Assembly: GCA_030429345.1 (NCBI GenBank)
Contig: JAUIFJ010000042.1
Location: 1 to 24,998, forward strand
Source: a bacterium
GTDB taxonomy: Bacteria; CAIWAD01
DNA: 24,998 bases
Reading direction: 5' to 3'
The position numbers were made by a program, and so were the translations under genes. Below the pieces are notes generated by a model. That model did not search any database, was not told the DNA's origin, and was given only the letters and a program-made list of their open reading frames with translations. Every line of letters starts with the position of its first letter. The stretch's first letter is position 1. This document shows, piece after piece, positions 8,263 to 16,001 of this stretch.

Positions 8263-9720
8263 ATGCCTGCTCTTTCTTCGCGAACGATTGCTCCCGCGCG
8301 CAAGCTGCGCGCCCTGGCCTGGACCCTTGTCGCCCTGCTCGTCCTCGGGCCGCTCGGCGTGGCACAGGCCGCTTCGGATCCCGCCGTCGATGCGCTCAAG
8401 GAATCCGGAAAGACCTTTGCGCGCATCGCCAGGGAGGTCTCGCCGGCCGTGGTCTTCATTCAGACCGAACAGAAGCAGCGCGCCGATCGCCGCGGCCTGC
8501 ATCCCTTCTACAACGACCCCTTCTTCGAGCGCTTCTTCGGCACTCCCCGCCAGCGCGCCCCCGAAAACGGTGAAGGCTATCGTCCTTCCGGGCAGGGCTC
8601 GGGCTTCATCTACCGCTCCGACGGACACATCCTGACCAATGCCCATGTGGTCGAGACCGCGGACCGGGTCAACGTGACCCTGGCCGACGGCCGCGAGCTG
8701 CGCGCCACGGTCGTCGGCAAGGATTCGGACAGCGACGTGGCCGTGCTCAAGATCGATGCCGACAACCTGCCCGTCGTCCCCCTGGGCTCCAGCGGGAAGC
8801 TGGAGATCGGCGAATGGGTCGTGGCGATCGGCAATCCCTTCGGCTTGTCTCACACGGTCACGGCGGGCATCGTCAGCGCCATGGGGCGCAGCCAGGTCGG
8901 CATCGCCGAATACGAGGATTTTATCCAGACCGACGCCGCGATCAATCCCGGCAATTCGGGCGGCCCGCTGCTCAACCTGGACGGCGAAGTGGTCGGCATC
9001 AACAGCGCGATCATGAGCCGCAGCGGCGGCAGCGTCGGCATCGGTTTCGCCATTCCCATGGACATGGTGCACCTGATCGAGGAACAGCTGGTCGCCGACG
9101 GCCGTGTCACACGCGGCTACCTCGGCGTCAACATCCAGAACCTGGACGCCGACCTGGTGCAGGCCTTCAACCTGAAGGACAACAAGGGCGTCCTGGTCAG
9201 CACCGTGCAGCCGGACACGCCGGCGGAGCGTGCGGGTGTGGAGAACGGCGATGTGATCATTGCCGTCAACGGCCAGGAGGTCGACGATACGGGCCAGCTG
9301 CGCAATGCCATCAGCCTGATCCGCCCCGGCGAGAAGGCCGGCATCCGGGTGCTGCGCGACGGCCGCGAAAAGGACCTGACAGCGACCATCGGCTACCGGG
9401 ACGGGGAGACCCCCGAAGAGCAGCTTGCCGACAAGGCCGGCAGTGGCCTGGGCCTGGCGGTCAAGGAGCTGGACGCGCGCATGAAGAGCCGCATCGGCGG
9501 CCGCGAGGGCGTGCAGGTCGAATCCGTCGAGATGGGCAGCCCGGCCTACTACGCCGGCCTGGAGCCGGGCAACGTGATCCTCGAGGTCGATCGCAAGCCG
9601 GTCTCCGATCCCGAGGCCTTCTACGACCGGGTGGACAAGGCCGGAGACGAGGAGCGCATCCTGGTGCTGGTCTTCAACGGCAGCGCCGCCCGCTACCTGG
9701 CCATCGAACTGAACGAGTAA
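8263..9720 (+). CDS. htrA: HtrA/DegP-type periplasmic serine protease with two PDZ domains
   Basis: 485 residues. The ATG at 8263 is chosen because GGAGG at 8247-8251 precedes it and a signal peptide follows at once (basic start, hydrophobic stretch, AQA cleavage site at about residue 36). The trypsin-like domain has the triad His128 (TNAHVV), Asp158 (SDVAVLKI) and Ser232 (NPGNSGGPL), spaced as in E. coli DegP. PDZ1 begins at about residue 285 (GYLGVNIQNLD) and PDZ2 at about 396. A flexible loop at 65-95 (HPFYNDPFFERFFG) matches the LA-loop position. It should act as protease and chaperone for misfolded envelope proteins. The frame is open upstream to 7969, but the extra part overlaps the divergent amidohydrolase gene. 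Envelope-stress control is typical of the family; no operator was recognised here. Confidence 0.96.
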   Translation: MPALSSRTIAPARKLRALAWTLVALLVLGPLGVAQAASDPAVDALKESGKTFARIAREVSPAVVFIQTEQKQRADRRGLHPFYNDPFFERFFGTPRQRAPENGEGYRPSGQGSGFIYRSDGHILTNAHVVETADRVNVTLADGRELRATVVGKDSDSDVAVLKIDADNLPVVPLGSSGKLEIGEWVVAIGNPFGLSHTVTAGIVSAMGRSQVGIAEYEDFIQTDAAINPGNSGGPLLNLDGEVVGINSAIMSRSGGSVGIGFAIPMDMVHLIEEQLVADGRVTRGYLGVNIQNLDADLVQAFNLKDNKGVLVSTVQPDTPAERAGVENGDVIIAVNGQEVDDTGQLRNAISLIRPGEKAGIRVLRDGREKDLTATIGYRDGETPEEQLADKAGSGLGLAVKELDARMKSRIGGREGVQVESVEMGSPAYYAGLEPGNVILEVDRKPVSDPEAFYDRVDKAGDEERILVLVFNGSAARYLAIELNE

Positions 9721-9742
9721 CTTCTTCCGCCTTTTGTGCGAC

Positions 9743-9791
9743 ACAATGGGAACGGGGATCCGCAAGGCTGCGGGTCCCCGTTTCTCATTGT
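9743..9791 (+). terminator. Long imperfect terminator hairpin after htrA
   Basis: The core stem ACGGGGA-TCCGCA / TGCGGG-TCCCCGT (9752-9781, AGGC loop) is extended outward by ACAATG at 9743-9748 pairing with CATTGT at 9786-9791. The T tract is short (TTTCT), so efficiency is uncertain. Confidence 0.7.
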
Positions 9792-9966
9792 CCGCGGCAT
9801 TCTGTTGAGGCTAGTTGCAAGCTCTCCGCAGCATTCTGCTGCGGCTATACGCAAGCACCGCTACGCGGTGCCTCGCGGAGATTCGATTCTTCCCCCCGCC
9901 TGGTATACCTGGAGAGCCAGCCGCAACGCGGCGGCACCCATATTAGCTGCGGGCGCAAGCCCGCAG
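9792..9966. repeat. Cluster of palindromes and a 34-bp-period repeat in the gap after htrA
   Basis: The 369 bp between htrA and the PDZ gene hold no gene. After the terminator, a 31-nt unit occurs twice, at 9792-9822 and 9826-9856, with 26 of 31 positions identical. The second copy begins with a perfect hairpin (CCGCAGCA-TTC-TGCTGCGG, 9826-9844). Next come GCACCGC-TAC-GCGGTGC (9855-9871) and GCCGC-AAC-GCGGC (9920-9932). Last is CTGCGGGC-GCAA-GCCCGCAG (9947-9966), the second copy of the palindrome seen at 7271. The array resembles REP/BIME-type extragenic clusters. Function unknown. Confidence 0.75.
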
Positions 9967-10031
9967 ACGTCAAACGTCAGATGTCAGACGGCATCCACCC
10001 TCAAATGACACAATCCAACAGACGGCGCACA

Positions 10032-10067
10032 CAAAGAGAAAGGGCCGCGAGAAGGTCTCACGGCCCT
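10032..10067 (-). terminator. Rho-independent terminator of the PDZ-protein gene
   Basis: On the minus strand AGGGCCG-TGAGA, a CCT loop and TCTCG-CGGCCCT form a 12-bp stem with one G-T pair, followed by a T-rich tail (TTTCTCTTTGT). One arm contains CGTGAGAC, the octamer over-represented in this window. Confidence 0.85.
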
Positions 10068-10089
10068 GGGGAAATCGTCGCCTTGCCGT

Positions 10090-10980
10090 CTAGAAGGTCT
10101 GGCCGGACTGCCCGTGGATCCCGTTCTCCAGGATGATCACATCCTCCGGTGCTTCGGGGTCGATGTGAATCAGGCCGGGAGTGTGCTCGTCGAAATGGAT
10201 GTTGAAATCGAAGTCCATCTCGTCCAGCAGGTCCGGAAACTCGCCCATGCCGAAATCCCAGCTGTCAATGTCGCTGCGCTTGCCCAGGGTGACCTTGAGG
10301 GTTTTCATCTTGCCGTCGCGCAGCAGCCGCAGGTCGACTTCCGTGCCGGGATCGTTGCGGCGGCAAAGGCGTCCCAGGCGATCGCTGGAGTAGACGGGGC
10401 TGCCGTTCAGCTCGATGATCAGGTCGCCGGCCTTGACGCCGTCGCGTTCGGCGGCGCTGCCCTCGATCACCGTGTTGACCAGGATGCCGTAGCCTTCCTT
10501 GACCTGCCAGGTCTCGAGCAGCTCGTCGCTCAATTCAATGGTGGTCACGCCGAGGAAGCCCTGTTTGTCCTTTTTTTCCTTCCAGTGACCGAAAAATTCG
10601 TCCGAATTCCAGTTCGTCTTGCCGCTCTTGCGCGCGCCCAGGATCACGTCGATCTTCCGCTCCTTGCCGTCGCGGAAAACGGTCAGCTCGACCTTGTCGC
10701 CCTTTTTGTGCTTGCGCAGGAAATAGCCCAGGTCGTCGTTGTCCTGCAGTTCCATCTTGCCGAAGCGGATGAGCACGTCGCCGGCAAAGAGGCCCGCTTC
10801 TTCCGCAGGACCGTCCTCGACGATGTCGTTGATCATCAGGCCGCTGCCGTCATGGCCGCGCGCCTCCAGGTTGACCTCCTTGCCGGGGTAGACGCCGAGA
10901 AAGGCCTTGGCCGCGGCCGATCCGGCAAGCAGGAAGAGCAGCGCAAGGGTCAGCAGGCCGCGTTGTCCGGTTGTCTTCAT
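10090..10980 (-). CDS. Secreted protein with two PDZ domains and an acidic tail
   Basis: 296 residues from ATG at 10980, preceded by GGAGG nine bases upstream. The frame is open further upstream, but the ribosome site and signal peptide fix the start. A signal peptide with an SAAA end is followed by PDZ1 (about 26-115: FLGVYPG, IVEDGPAEEAGLFAGDVLIRFG) and PDZ2 (about 140-235: FLGVTTIELSD, VIEGSAAERDGVKAGDLIIELNG). There is no protease domain. The last ~55 residues are rich in Asp and Glu (FGMGEFPDLLDEMDFDFNIHFDEH). PDZ domains bind C-termini of other proteins, so it is probably an extracytoplasmic adaptor or scaffold. It converges on htrA, whose PDZ domains are of the same general type. A working link with HtrA is only inference. 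Confidence 0.85.
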   Translation of the reverse strand: MKTTGQRGLLTLALLFLLAGSAAAKAFLGVYPGKEVNLEARGHDGSGLMINDIVEDGPAEEAGLFAGDVLIRFGKMELQDNDDLGYFLRKHKKGDKVELTVFRDGKERKIDVILGARKSGKTNWNSDEFFGHWKEKKDKQGFLGVTTIELSDELLETWQVKEGYGILVNTVIEGSAAERDGVKAGDLIIELNGSPVYSSDRLGRLCRRNDPGTEVDLRLLRDGKMKTLKVTLGKRSDIDSWDFGMGEFPDLLDEMDFDFNIHFDEHTPGLIHIDPEAPEDVIILENGIHGQSGQTF

Positions 10981-11189
10981 GGTTGATGTTCCTCCGTGAT
11001 GGGAAGCTGTGGATTGGAATCTGCAGGCTTGGACAGCCGAAGCGCCTGCCGGTTTCGCTATGGAACTCTTCCTGGTCAGGAATCTTCGAGGGCGGGATCC
11101 GCGAAGACCGATCGACACCCGGATTGCCTTATCTTCGCCCCGTGCCGGAAGACTGTCCGGATACCTTCCCTTGCCGTTGAAAGGACCGC

Positions 11190-12014
11190 ATGAAGCCAGC
11201 CCGTCTCGAGAAGCTGCGCCGCCTGCTGGAAACACCGCTCCAGGAGTGTCTGGAGGGTCCGCGCCCCCTGGCGCCCTTTCGCCGTCTGGCGGTCTACAGC
11301 CATCCCCGCGACTACGAACTGGGCGCCTTGCTGGTCTGCCTGCTGGATTTCGGCCCGCGGGAAGGCCGCACGCGCTGCCTGGATCAACTCTTCAATCGCC
11401 TGGGCGACAAGCCGGCCCGCGTGCTGGGACGGGCCAATCGCCAGATGACGATGGAACTGGTCCGCGGCCTGGCCTTCGGCTTCCTCGAGGAACGGGACCT
11501 GGAGCTGCTGCTGCATGTGCTCAAGCAGGCGATTCGGCAGCAGGGCAACCTGGAAGAGCTGTATCGCCAGGTGGCCGAACACCACGCGGGGCAGCACCTG
11601 CAGAACCTGGATCGCTTCATGCTGCGGCTGGCGCGTTCCCTTTCGGCAGAGGAACGGGCACGGCGCGGCCTGGGGCACCTGCTTCCGCGGCCGGCGCGAG
11701 GCAGCAGCGTGCGCCGCCTGCATCTCTTCCTGCGCCACATGGCCCGTTCCGTCGACGGAGGGGACGCCGGCATCTGGAGCTGCCTCAGGCCGAAGGACCT
11801 CTACCTGCCCCTGGATCAGCCCCAGCACAAGCTGCTGCTGAGCCTCAAGCTGAGCACCCGCACGACCTGCAACCGGGGGGCGGTGGTCGAGGCCAGCCGC
11901 AACCTGGCCCTGCTGGACCCGGAGGACCCCCTGCGCTACAGCCTGGCCCTGGAGCAGCTGGTGGCCGCGGGCGTGGAGGAAGAGGAACTCAACCGGCGCT
12001 TCCGCCGGGCCTGA
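11190..12014 (+). CDS. DUF2400 (TIGR02757-like) family protein, function unknown
   Basis: 274 residues from ATG at 11190, with AAAGGA just upstream. The recognisable family pattern is HPRDYELGALLVCLLDFG near the N-terminus, then LFLRHMARSVDGGDAGIW, LYLPLDQPQHKLLLSLKL, and a C-terminal DPEDPLRYSLALEQLV. In the family the third block usually reads 'PLDTH'; here it is PLDQPQH. Members are found mainly in Bacteroidota and proteobacteria and have no established biochemical role. It lies divergent from the PDZ gene, with 209 bp between them, and 107 bp before the DHH gene, so it may head its own transcript or the nrnA one. The family assignment rests on motifs recalled, not on a search. Confidence 0.8.
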   Translation: MKPARLEKLRRLLETPLQECLEGPRPLAPFRRLAVYSHPRDYELGALLVCLLDFGPREGRTRCLDQLFNRLGDKPARVLGRANRQMTMELVRGLAFGFLEERDLELLLHVLKQAIRQQGNLEELYRQVAEHHAGQHLQNLDRFMLRLARSLSAEERARRGLGHLLPRPARGSSVRRLHLFLRHMARSVDGGDAGIWSCLRPKDLYLPLDQPQHKLLLSLKLSTRTTCNRGAVVEASRNLALLDPEDPLRYSLALEQLVAAGVEEEELNRRFRRA

Positions 12015-12121
12015 GGCCCTTCGCTCCTTGGGGCCTTGCAGGGCCTTTGCTAGCTTCGCCGAATGGTTCCGGTATCCATTCCGCGGCGACCTCGCGCCGC
12101 CACAGCTTGGCCGTACAGCAC

Positions 12122-13156
12122 ATGACAGATCCTTTCTCCCCTGCCGAGGCCGCCTCGCCCGGTCGCGCCGACTGGGGTCCGGCAATCGAGTTCCTCAGCA
12201 GCGGCAGCAGTTTCGCGCTGACCACGCACATCAATTCCGACGGGGACGGCCTGGGCTGCCAGTCGGCCCTGGCCCGCGCCCTGCTGGCCATGGGAAAGAA
12301 GGTGCGGATCCTCAATCCGACCCGGATCGAGCACACCTACGCCTACCTGGTCGAGGGACTGGACCTGGCCATCGCCGCCGATCGCGCCGAGGCCGATTCC
12401 CTGCTGCCGGCGGACTGCGACCGCAGCGTGATCCTGGATGTCTCGACCCGGCGCCGCACGGGAGCCATGGACGAGCTCTTCCGCGCCCGCGATCTGCCCG
12501 AGCTGGTGATCGACCACCATGTCTCCAGCGAGTACGACGGCAGCCTGTGCTACATCTTTCCGGACAGCGGCAGCACCGGCGAAGTGCTCTACGAGCTCTT
12601 GTCCGCCATGGGGGCACCCATCGATTCCGCCATCGCGACGGCGCTGTATACGGCGATCTACACCGACACGGGAGGATTCGCCAACACGGCGACCTCGGCG
12701 CGCAACATGGAGATCGCGGCCAGCCTTGTGCGCCAGGGAGCGGACCCGGTCCGGATCTACGACCGCCTGCACCAGCAGCACCCGCTGGGCCGCTACCGCC
12801 TGATGGGCCGCATGATGGACGGCATCCGCAGCCTGGCCGGGGGCAGGATCAATGCCTTCACCATCAGCCGGGCCATGTTCCGTGAGACAGGCACGGGCCG
12901 CGAGCACACCGAAGGCTTCGTCAACCTGGGGCTCAACATCGCCGGCAGCGAAGTCGCCATCCTGATGACGGAGGTCGACGAGTTCTGCTGCAAGATCAGC
13001 TTCCGCAGCAAGGGACGCTACGATGTCAACGCCCTGGCCGGCCTCTTCGGCGGCGGCGGACACCACAACGCCGCCGGCGCCACCATCCAGGAGCCGCTGG
13101 CCGTGATCCAGCCCCGCATCCTGCAGGCCGCCGAGGCCATGGTGGCGGGTGAATAG
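12122..13156 (+). CDS. nrnA: DHH/DHHA1 phosphoesterase, NrnA-like oligoribonuclease/pAp phosphatase
   Basis: 344 residues from ATG at 12122. No clear ribosome site precedes it, and the frame is open far upstream inside the DUF2400 gene, so the start is chosen by homology (the DHH fold begins shortly after). Metal motifs are THINSDGDGLGCQ (Asp40, Asp42), ILDVSTRRRTG, VIDHHVSS (Asp131-His132-His133) and YTAIYTDTGGF. The DHHA1 substrate-binding end has GGGGHHNAAGA (His314-His315). NrnA proteins degrade 2-5 nt RNA fragments and hydrolyse 3'-phosphoadenosine 5'-phosphate, replacing Orn in many bacteria. The presence of rny in the same window fits an RNase Y/NrnA type of RNA decay. Confidence 0.92.
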   Translation: MTDPFSPAEAASPGRADWGPAIEFLSSGSSFALTTHINSDGDGLGCQSALARALLAMGKKVRILNPTRIEHTYAYLVEGLDLAIAADRAEADSLLPADCDRSVILDVSTRRRTGAMDELFRARDLPELVIDHHVSSEYDGSLCYIFPDSGSTGEVLYELLSAMGAPIDSAIATALYTAIYTDTGGFANTATSARNMEIAASLVRQGADPVRIYDRLHQQHPLGRYRLMGRMMDGIRSLAGGRINAFTISRAMFRETGTGREHTEGFVNLGLNIAGSEVAILMTEVDEFCCKISFRSKGRYDVNALAGLFGGGGHHNAAGATIQEPLAVIQPRILQAAEAMVAGE

Positions 13157-13158
13157 AG

Positions 13159-13280
13159 ACTCACGCAGAGACGCAGAGGCGCAGAGGCGCAGGAAAGAGG
13201 ATTTTCAGAGAGAATGGCTTCGCCCGCGGAGGCCGGCAGCGTAAACAAACCTCCTCCGTGTCTCCGCGTCTCTGCGCGAG
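13159..13280. repeat. 122-bp imperfect inverted repeat ('CGCAGAGACGCAGAG' type)
   Basis: The left arm (13159-13193, beginning ACTCACGCAGAGACGCAG) is about 80% complementary to the right arm (13249-13280, ending CGTCTCTGCGCGAG). They flank about 55 bp that include the phrase GCGGAGGCCGGCAG. Direct sub-repeats of GCAGAGGC occur in the left arm. Such purine-biased 'CGCAGAG' repeats are scattered through many environmental genomes and generate spurious ORFs. It sits between nrnA and the radical SAM gene. There is no transposase, so it is MITE-like at most. Confidence 0.75.
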
Positions 13281-13385
13281 AAAATGCGAGTACATCCCCC
13301 GGGACCCTGTCCCGTGTTCCGACAACCGGCGGTTCGATTCCGCCTCCCCGCCCGGCGGGGATCACGACCCAATTCGGAGAGCCCC

Positions 13386-16001
13386 ATGGAACCCACCCGG
13401 ACACGTCGGGAGCTGGACATCGACCAGGTCCTGGATCACATTCTGCCTTCCGTGAACAAGCCCGGCCGCTACATCGGCGGCGAGCTGAACACCATCCGCA
13501 AGGATTTCGAGAACACCGAGGTGCGCCTGGCGCTCTGCTTTCCGGATGTCTACGAGATCGGCATGAGCTACACGGTCGGTTTCGGCATCCTCTACAAGCT
13601 GGTCAACGGCATGAACTTCGCCCTGGCCGAGCGCGTCTACGCTCCCTGGCCGGACATGGAAGCCGCCCTGCGCGAGCGCGATCAGCCGGTCTTCTCCCTG
13701 GAGAGCCGCCAGCCCCTCCACCGCTTCGAGGTCGTCGGCTTCACCCTGCAGTACGAACTGCACTACACCAACATCCTGACCATGCTCGACCTGGGCGGCG
13801 TGCCCCTGCGCGCGGAAGAGCGCGGCGAGGACGACCCCTTCGTGATCGCCGGAGGCCCCTGCGCCTACAACTGCGAGGCGGCGGCCGACTTCTTCGACTG
13901 CGTGCTTGCCGGCGACGGGGAAGAGGCCCTGCCGCGTTTCCTGCAGCTGGTGCGTGAGACAAAGGGCCTTCCCCGCATCGAGCGCCTGCGCCGTTTCGCC
14001 CAGGAGGAGAACATCTACGTGCCGCGCTTCTACCGGCCCGTATTCGGAGCCTTCGATCCCGAAAAGAGCTGTTCGCCCTTCCTGGAGATGGAGCGTCTCG
14101 ACGATGCGGCGCGTCCCCTGATCCGCCCGGCGATCATCGAGGAGCTGAGCGCGGACAACTATCCCGACAAGCCCCTGGTGCCGATCATCGAGGCCACCTT
14201 CACCCGGCTTTCGCTCGAGGTGATGCGCGGCTGCAGCCGCGGCTGCCGCTTCTGCCACGCGGGCATGGTCTACCGTCCCGTGAGACAGCGCAAGCCCGGC
14301 GAGATCCTCGAGCAGGCCCGCGAGAGCCTGAAGAACACGGGCTTCAAGGAGGTCTCGCTGCTCTCGCTGAGCACGGGGGACTACGAGCCGCTGCACGAGT
14401 TCCTCGACGAGGCCCTTGACGAGTTCAGCGCCAGTGACACATCGATCAGCTTTCCCAGCCTGCGCACGGAGATGTTCACCCCGCGCATGGCCCAGGCGGC
14501 GAGCACGATGAAGACCTCCGGCATGACCTTCGCCCCGGAGGCGGGCACCGAGCGCCTGCGCCGCATCATCAACAAGGGCAACTCGGACAAGGACCTCTAC
14601 GCCGCGGTGAAGACGGCCTTCGAGTACGGCTGGCGACACATCAAGCTCTATTTCATGATCGGCCTGCCCTTCGAGGAGGACAGCGACGTGGAAGGCATCG
14701 TCCACACGGCCAACGAGGTGGCTCGCATCGGCCGCGAATACGGACGTGTCACGGTCCGCGCCGCGGTCAGTCCCCACAGCCCCAAGCCCAACACGCCCTT
14801 CCAGTGGTTCGGCCAGCCGACCACGGAGCAGTTCCTGCACAAGGTCCACGTGCTGAAGAGCGTGCCGCGTGAAAAGGGGGTCAAGCTCGACTACCGCGAT
14901 CCGGAAGTGAGCTATGTGGAGGACGCCCTGGCCCGCGGCGATCGCAGGCTGTCACACGTGATCGAGGAGGCCTGGAGGCGCGGCGCGCGTTTCGACGCCT
15001 GGTCCAGCGAGTTCCGCATCGAGCTCTGGGAACAGGCCTTCGAGAAATGCGGTCTCGACATGGAGGAGTTCACCCGCCCGCGGGGCGAGGAGGAGCCCCT
15101 GCCCTGGGAGCACACCAGCGGACACATCAAGAAGCGCTTCCTGCTCAAGAGCTGGCACAACGCCCAGCAGGAAGTCTGGAAGCCGGACTGCCGCGAGAGC
15201 ACCTGCGACGCCTGCGGAGCCTGCACGCCGGAAATGGTCAAGAAGGTGGTCGGCAGCCTGACCCCGGTGGCCGATCGCGACGATTCCAGGCTGAAGGCCC
15301 GCGAGAGCGTGGCCAGCCGTCCGGAGCGCGGCGACCTGCCGCGTCACACGCTGCGGATTCTCTACGCCAAGCGCGGGGTCGGCCGCTATGTGGGACACCT
15401 GGACATGCAGGGGCACGTGGGCCGCGCCCTGGGCATGCTGGGCGCGCCGGTGGCCTGGACCCAGGGCTTCAATCCACGGATGAGGCTCAATTTCGGTCCG
15501 CCTCTTCCCCTGGGCTGGGCCGGAGAGCGGGAGATGCTGGACATCGAGCTGAACGGCGAATGGAACGAGGCCGAGACGCTCTTCGCCCTGCTGCCCGAAG
15601 GCATCGACTACGTGGATTCCCTTTTCAGCGCGCAGAAGCTGGCCTCGCCGGCGGGCCGCATCCACAGCCAGCGCCTGGGAATCCGCAGCAGCCGCGGCCC
15701 CGAACTGCTGGAAGAAATGGCAAAAGTGGCAGCGCAATCTTCCTATATTGTAGAACGCGAACGCAAGGGCCGCCGGCGCACCATCGACCTGCGGCCTTTT
15801 CTTCTCGACTATTGCGCCCTGGATCCGGCCGATCCGTCCAGCGCGGGCGCCTGCCTGCAGCTGACGCTGCTGGTTCGCGAAGGCCAGAGCGCGCGTCCCG
15901 AGGAACTGCTTCCGGCCGAATGGATCGACCGGGTAGTGCGCCTCGAACAATGCCTGAGCACGAAGGCGGGAATCGTTCCGCCCCTGATGGAGACCCCATG
16001 A
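13386..16001 (+). CDS. B12-binding-type radical SAM protein fused to DUF2344 domain (TIGR03960/TIGR03936-like)
   Basis: 871 residues from ATG at 13386, with CGGAGA upstream. The N-terminal third (ALCFPDVYEIGMSYTVG ... GGPCAYNCEAAADFFD) is the cobalamin-binding-like domain. The radical SAM cluster motif is Cys283-x3-Cys287-x2-Cys290 (GCSRGCRFCHAG). A second cysteine set, Cys602-x4-Cys607-x2-Cys610-x2-Cys613, sits in the linker and may bind another metal centre. From about residue 655 (LRILYAKRGVGRYVGHLDMQ) the DUF2344 radical-SAM-associated domain follows. In many bacteria this is a separate protein next to the radical SAM gene; here both form one chain. The reaction is not established; an RNA- or ribosome-related modification has been suggested from gene neighbourhoods. 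The stop overlaps the dxs start as ATGA, so the two genes are coupled. Confidence 0.9.
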   Translation: MEPTRTRRELDIDQVLDHILPSVNKPGRYIGGELNTIRKDFENTEVRLALCFPDVYEIGMSYTVGFGILYKLVNGMNFALAERVYAPWPDMEAALRERDQPVFSLESRQPLHRFEVVGFTLQYELHYTNILTMLDLGGVPLRAEERGEDDPFVIAGGPCAYNCEAAADFFDCVLAGDGEEALPRFLQLVRETKGLPRIERLRRFAQEENIYVPRFYRPVFGAFDPEKSCSPFLEMERLDDAARPLIRPAIIEELSADNYPDKPLVPIIEATFTRLSLEVMRGCSRGCRFCHAGMVYRPVRQRKPGEILEQARESLKNTGFKEVSLLSLSTGDYEPLHEFLDEALDEFSASDTSISFPSLRTEMFTPRMAQAASTMKTSGMTFAPEAGTERLRRIINKGNSDKDLYAAVKTAFEYGWRHIKLYFMIGLPFEEDSDVEGIVHTANEVARIGREYGRVTVRAAVSPHSPKPNTPFQWFGQPTTEQFLHKVHVLKSVPREKGVKLDYRDPEVSYVEDALARGDRRLSHVIEEAWRRGARFDAWSSEFRIELWEQAFEKCGLDMEEFTRPRGEEEPLPWEHTSGHIKKRFLLKSWHNAQQEVWKPDCRESTCDACGACTPEMVKKVVGSLTPVADRDDSRLKARESVASRPERGDLPRHTLRILYAKRGVGRYVGHLDMQGHVGRALGMLGAPVAWTQGFNPRMRLNFGPPLPLGWAGEREMLDIELNGEWNEAETLFALLPEGIDYVDSLFSAQKLASPAGRIHSQRLGIRSSRGPELLEEMAKVAAQSSYIVERERKGRRRTIDLRPFLLDYCALDPADPSSAGACLQLTLLVREGQSARPEELLPAEWIDRVVRLEQCLSTKAGIVPPLMETP

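Noticed and set aside
9792-9966. Hairpin array as a CRISPR
   Set aside because: Only two imperfect copies with 3-bp spacing and unlike hairpins; no regular spacers and no cas genes.
12014-12060. GGCCC/GGGCC inverted repeats after the DUF2400 gene as a terminator
   Set aside because: Several competing short pairings and no T tract.
13205-13420. Minus-strand small ORFs with 'FSRRDAETRRR' and 'CASAPLRLCVSLYS' phrases
   Set aside because: These are the familiar spurious translations of the CGCAGAG inverted repeat, not genes.
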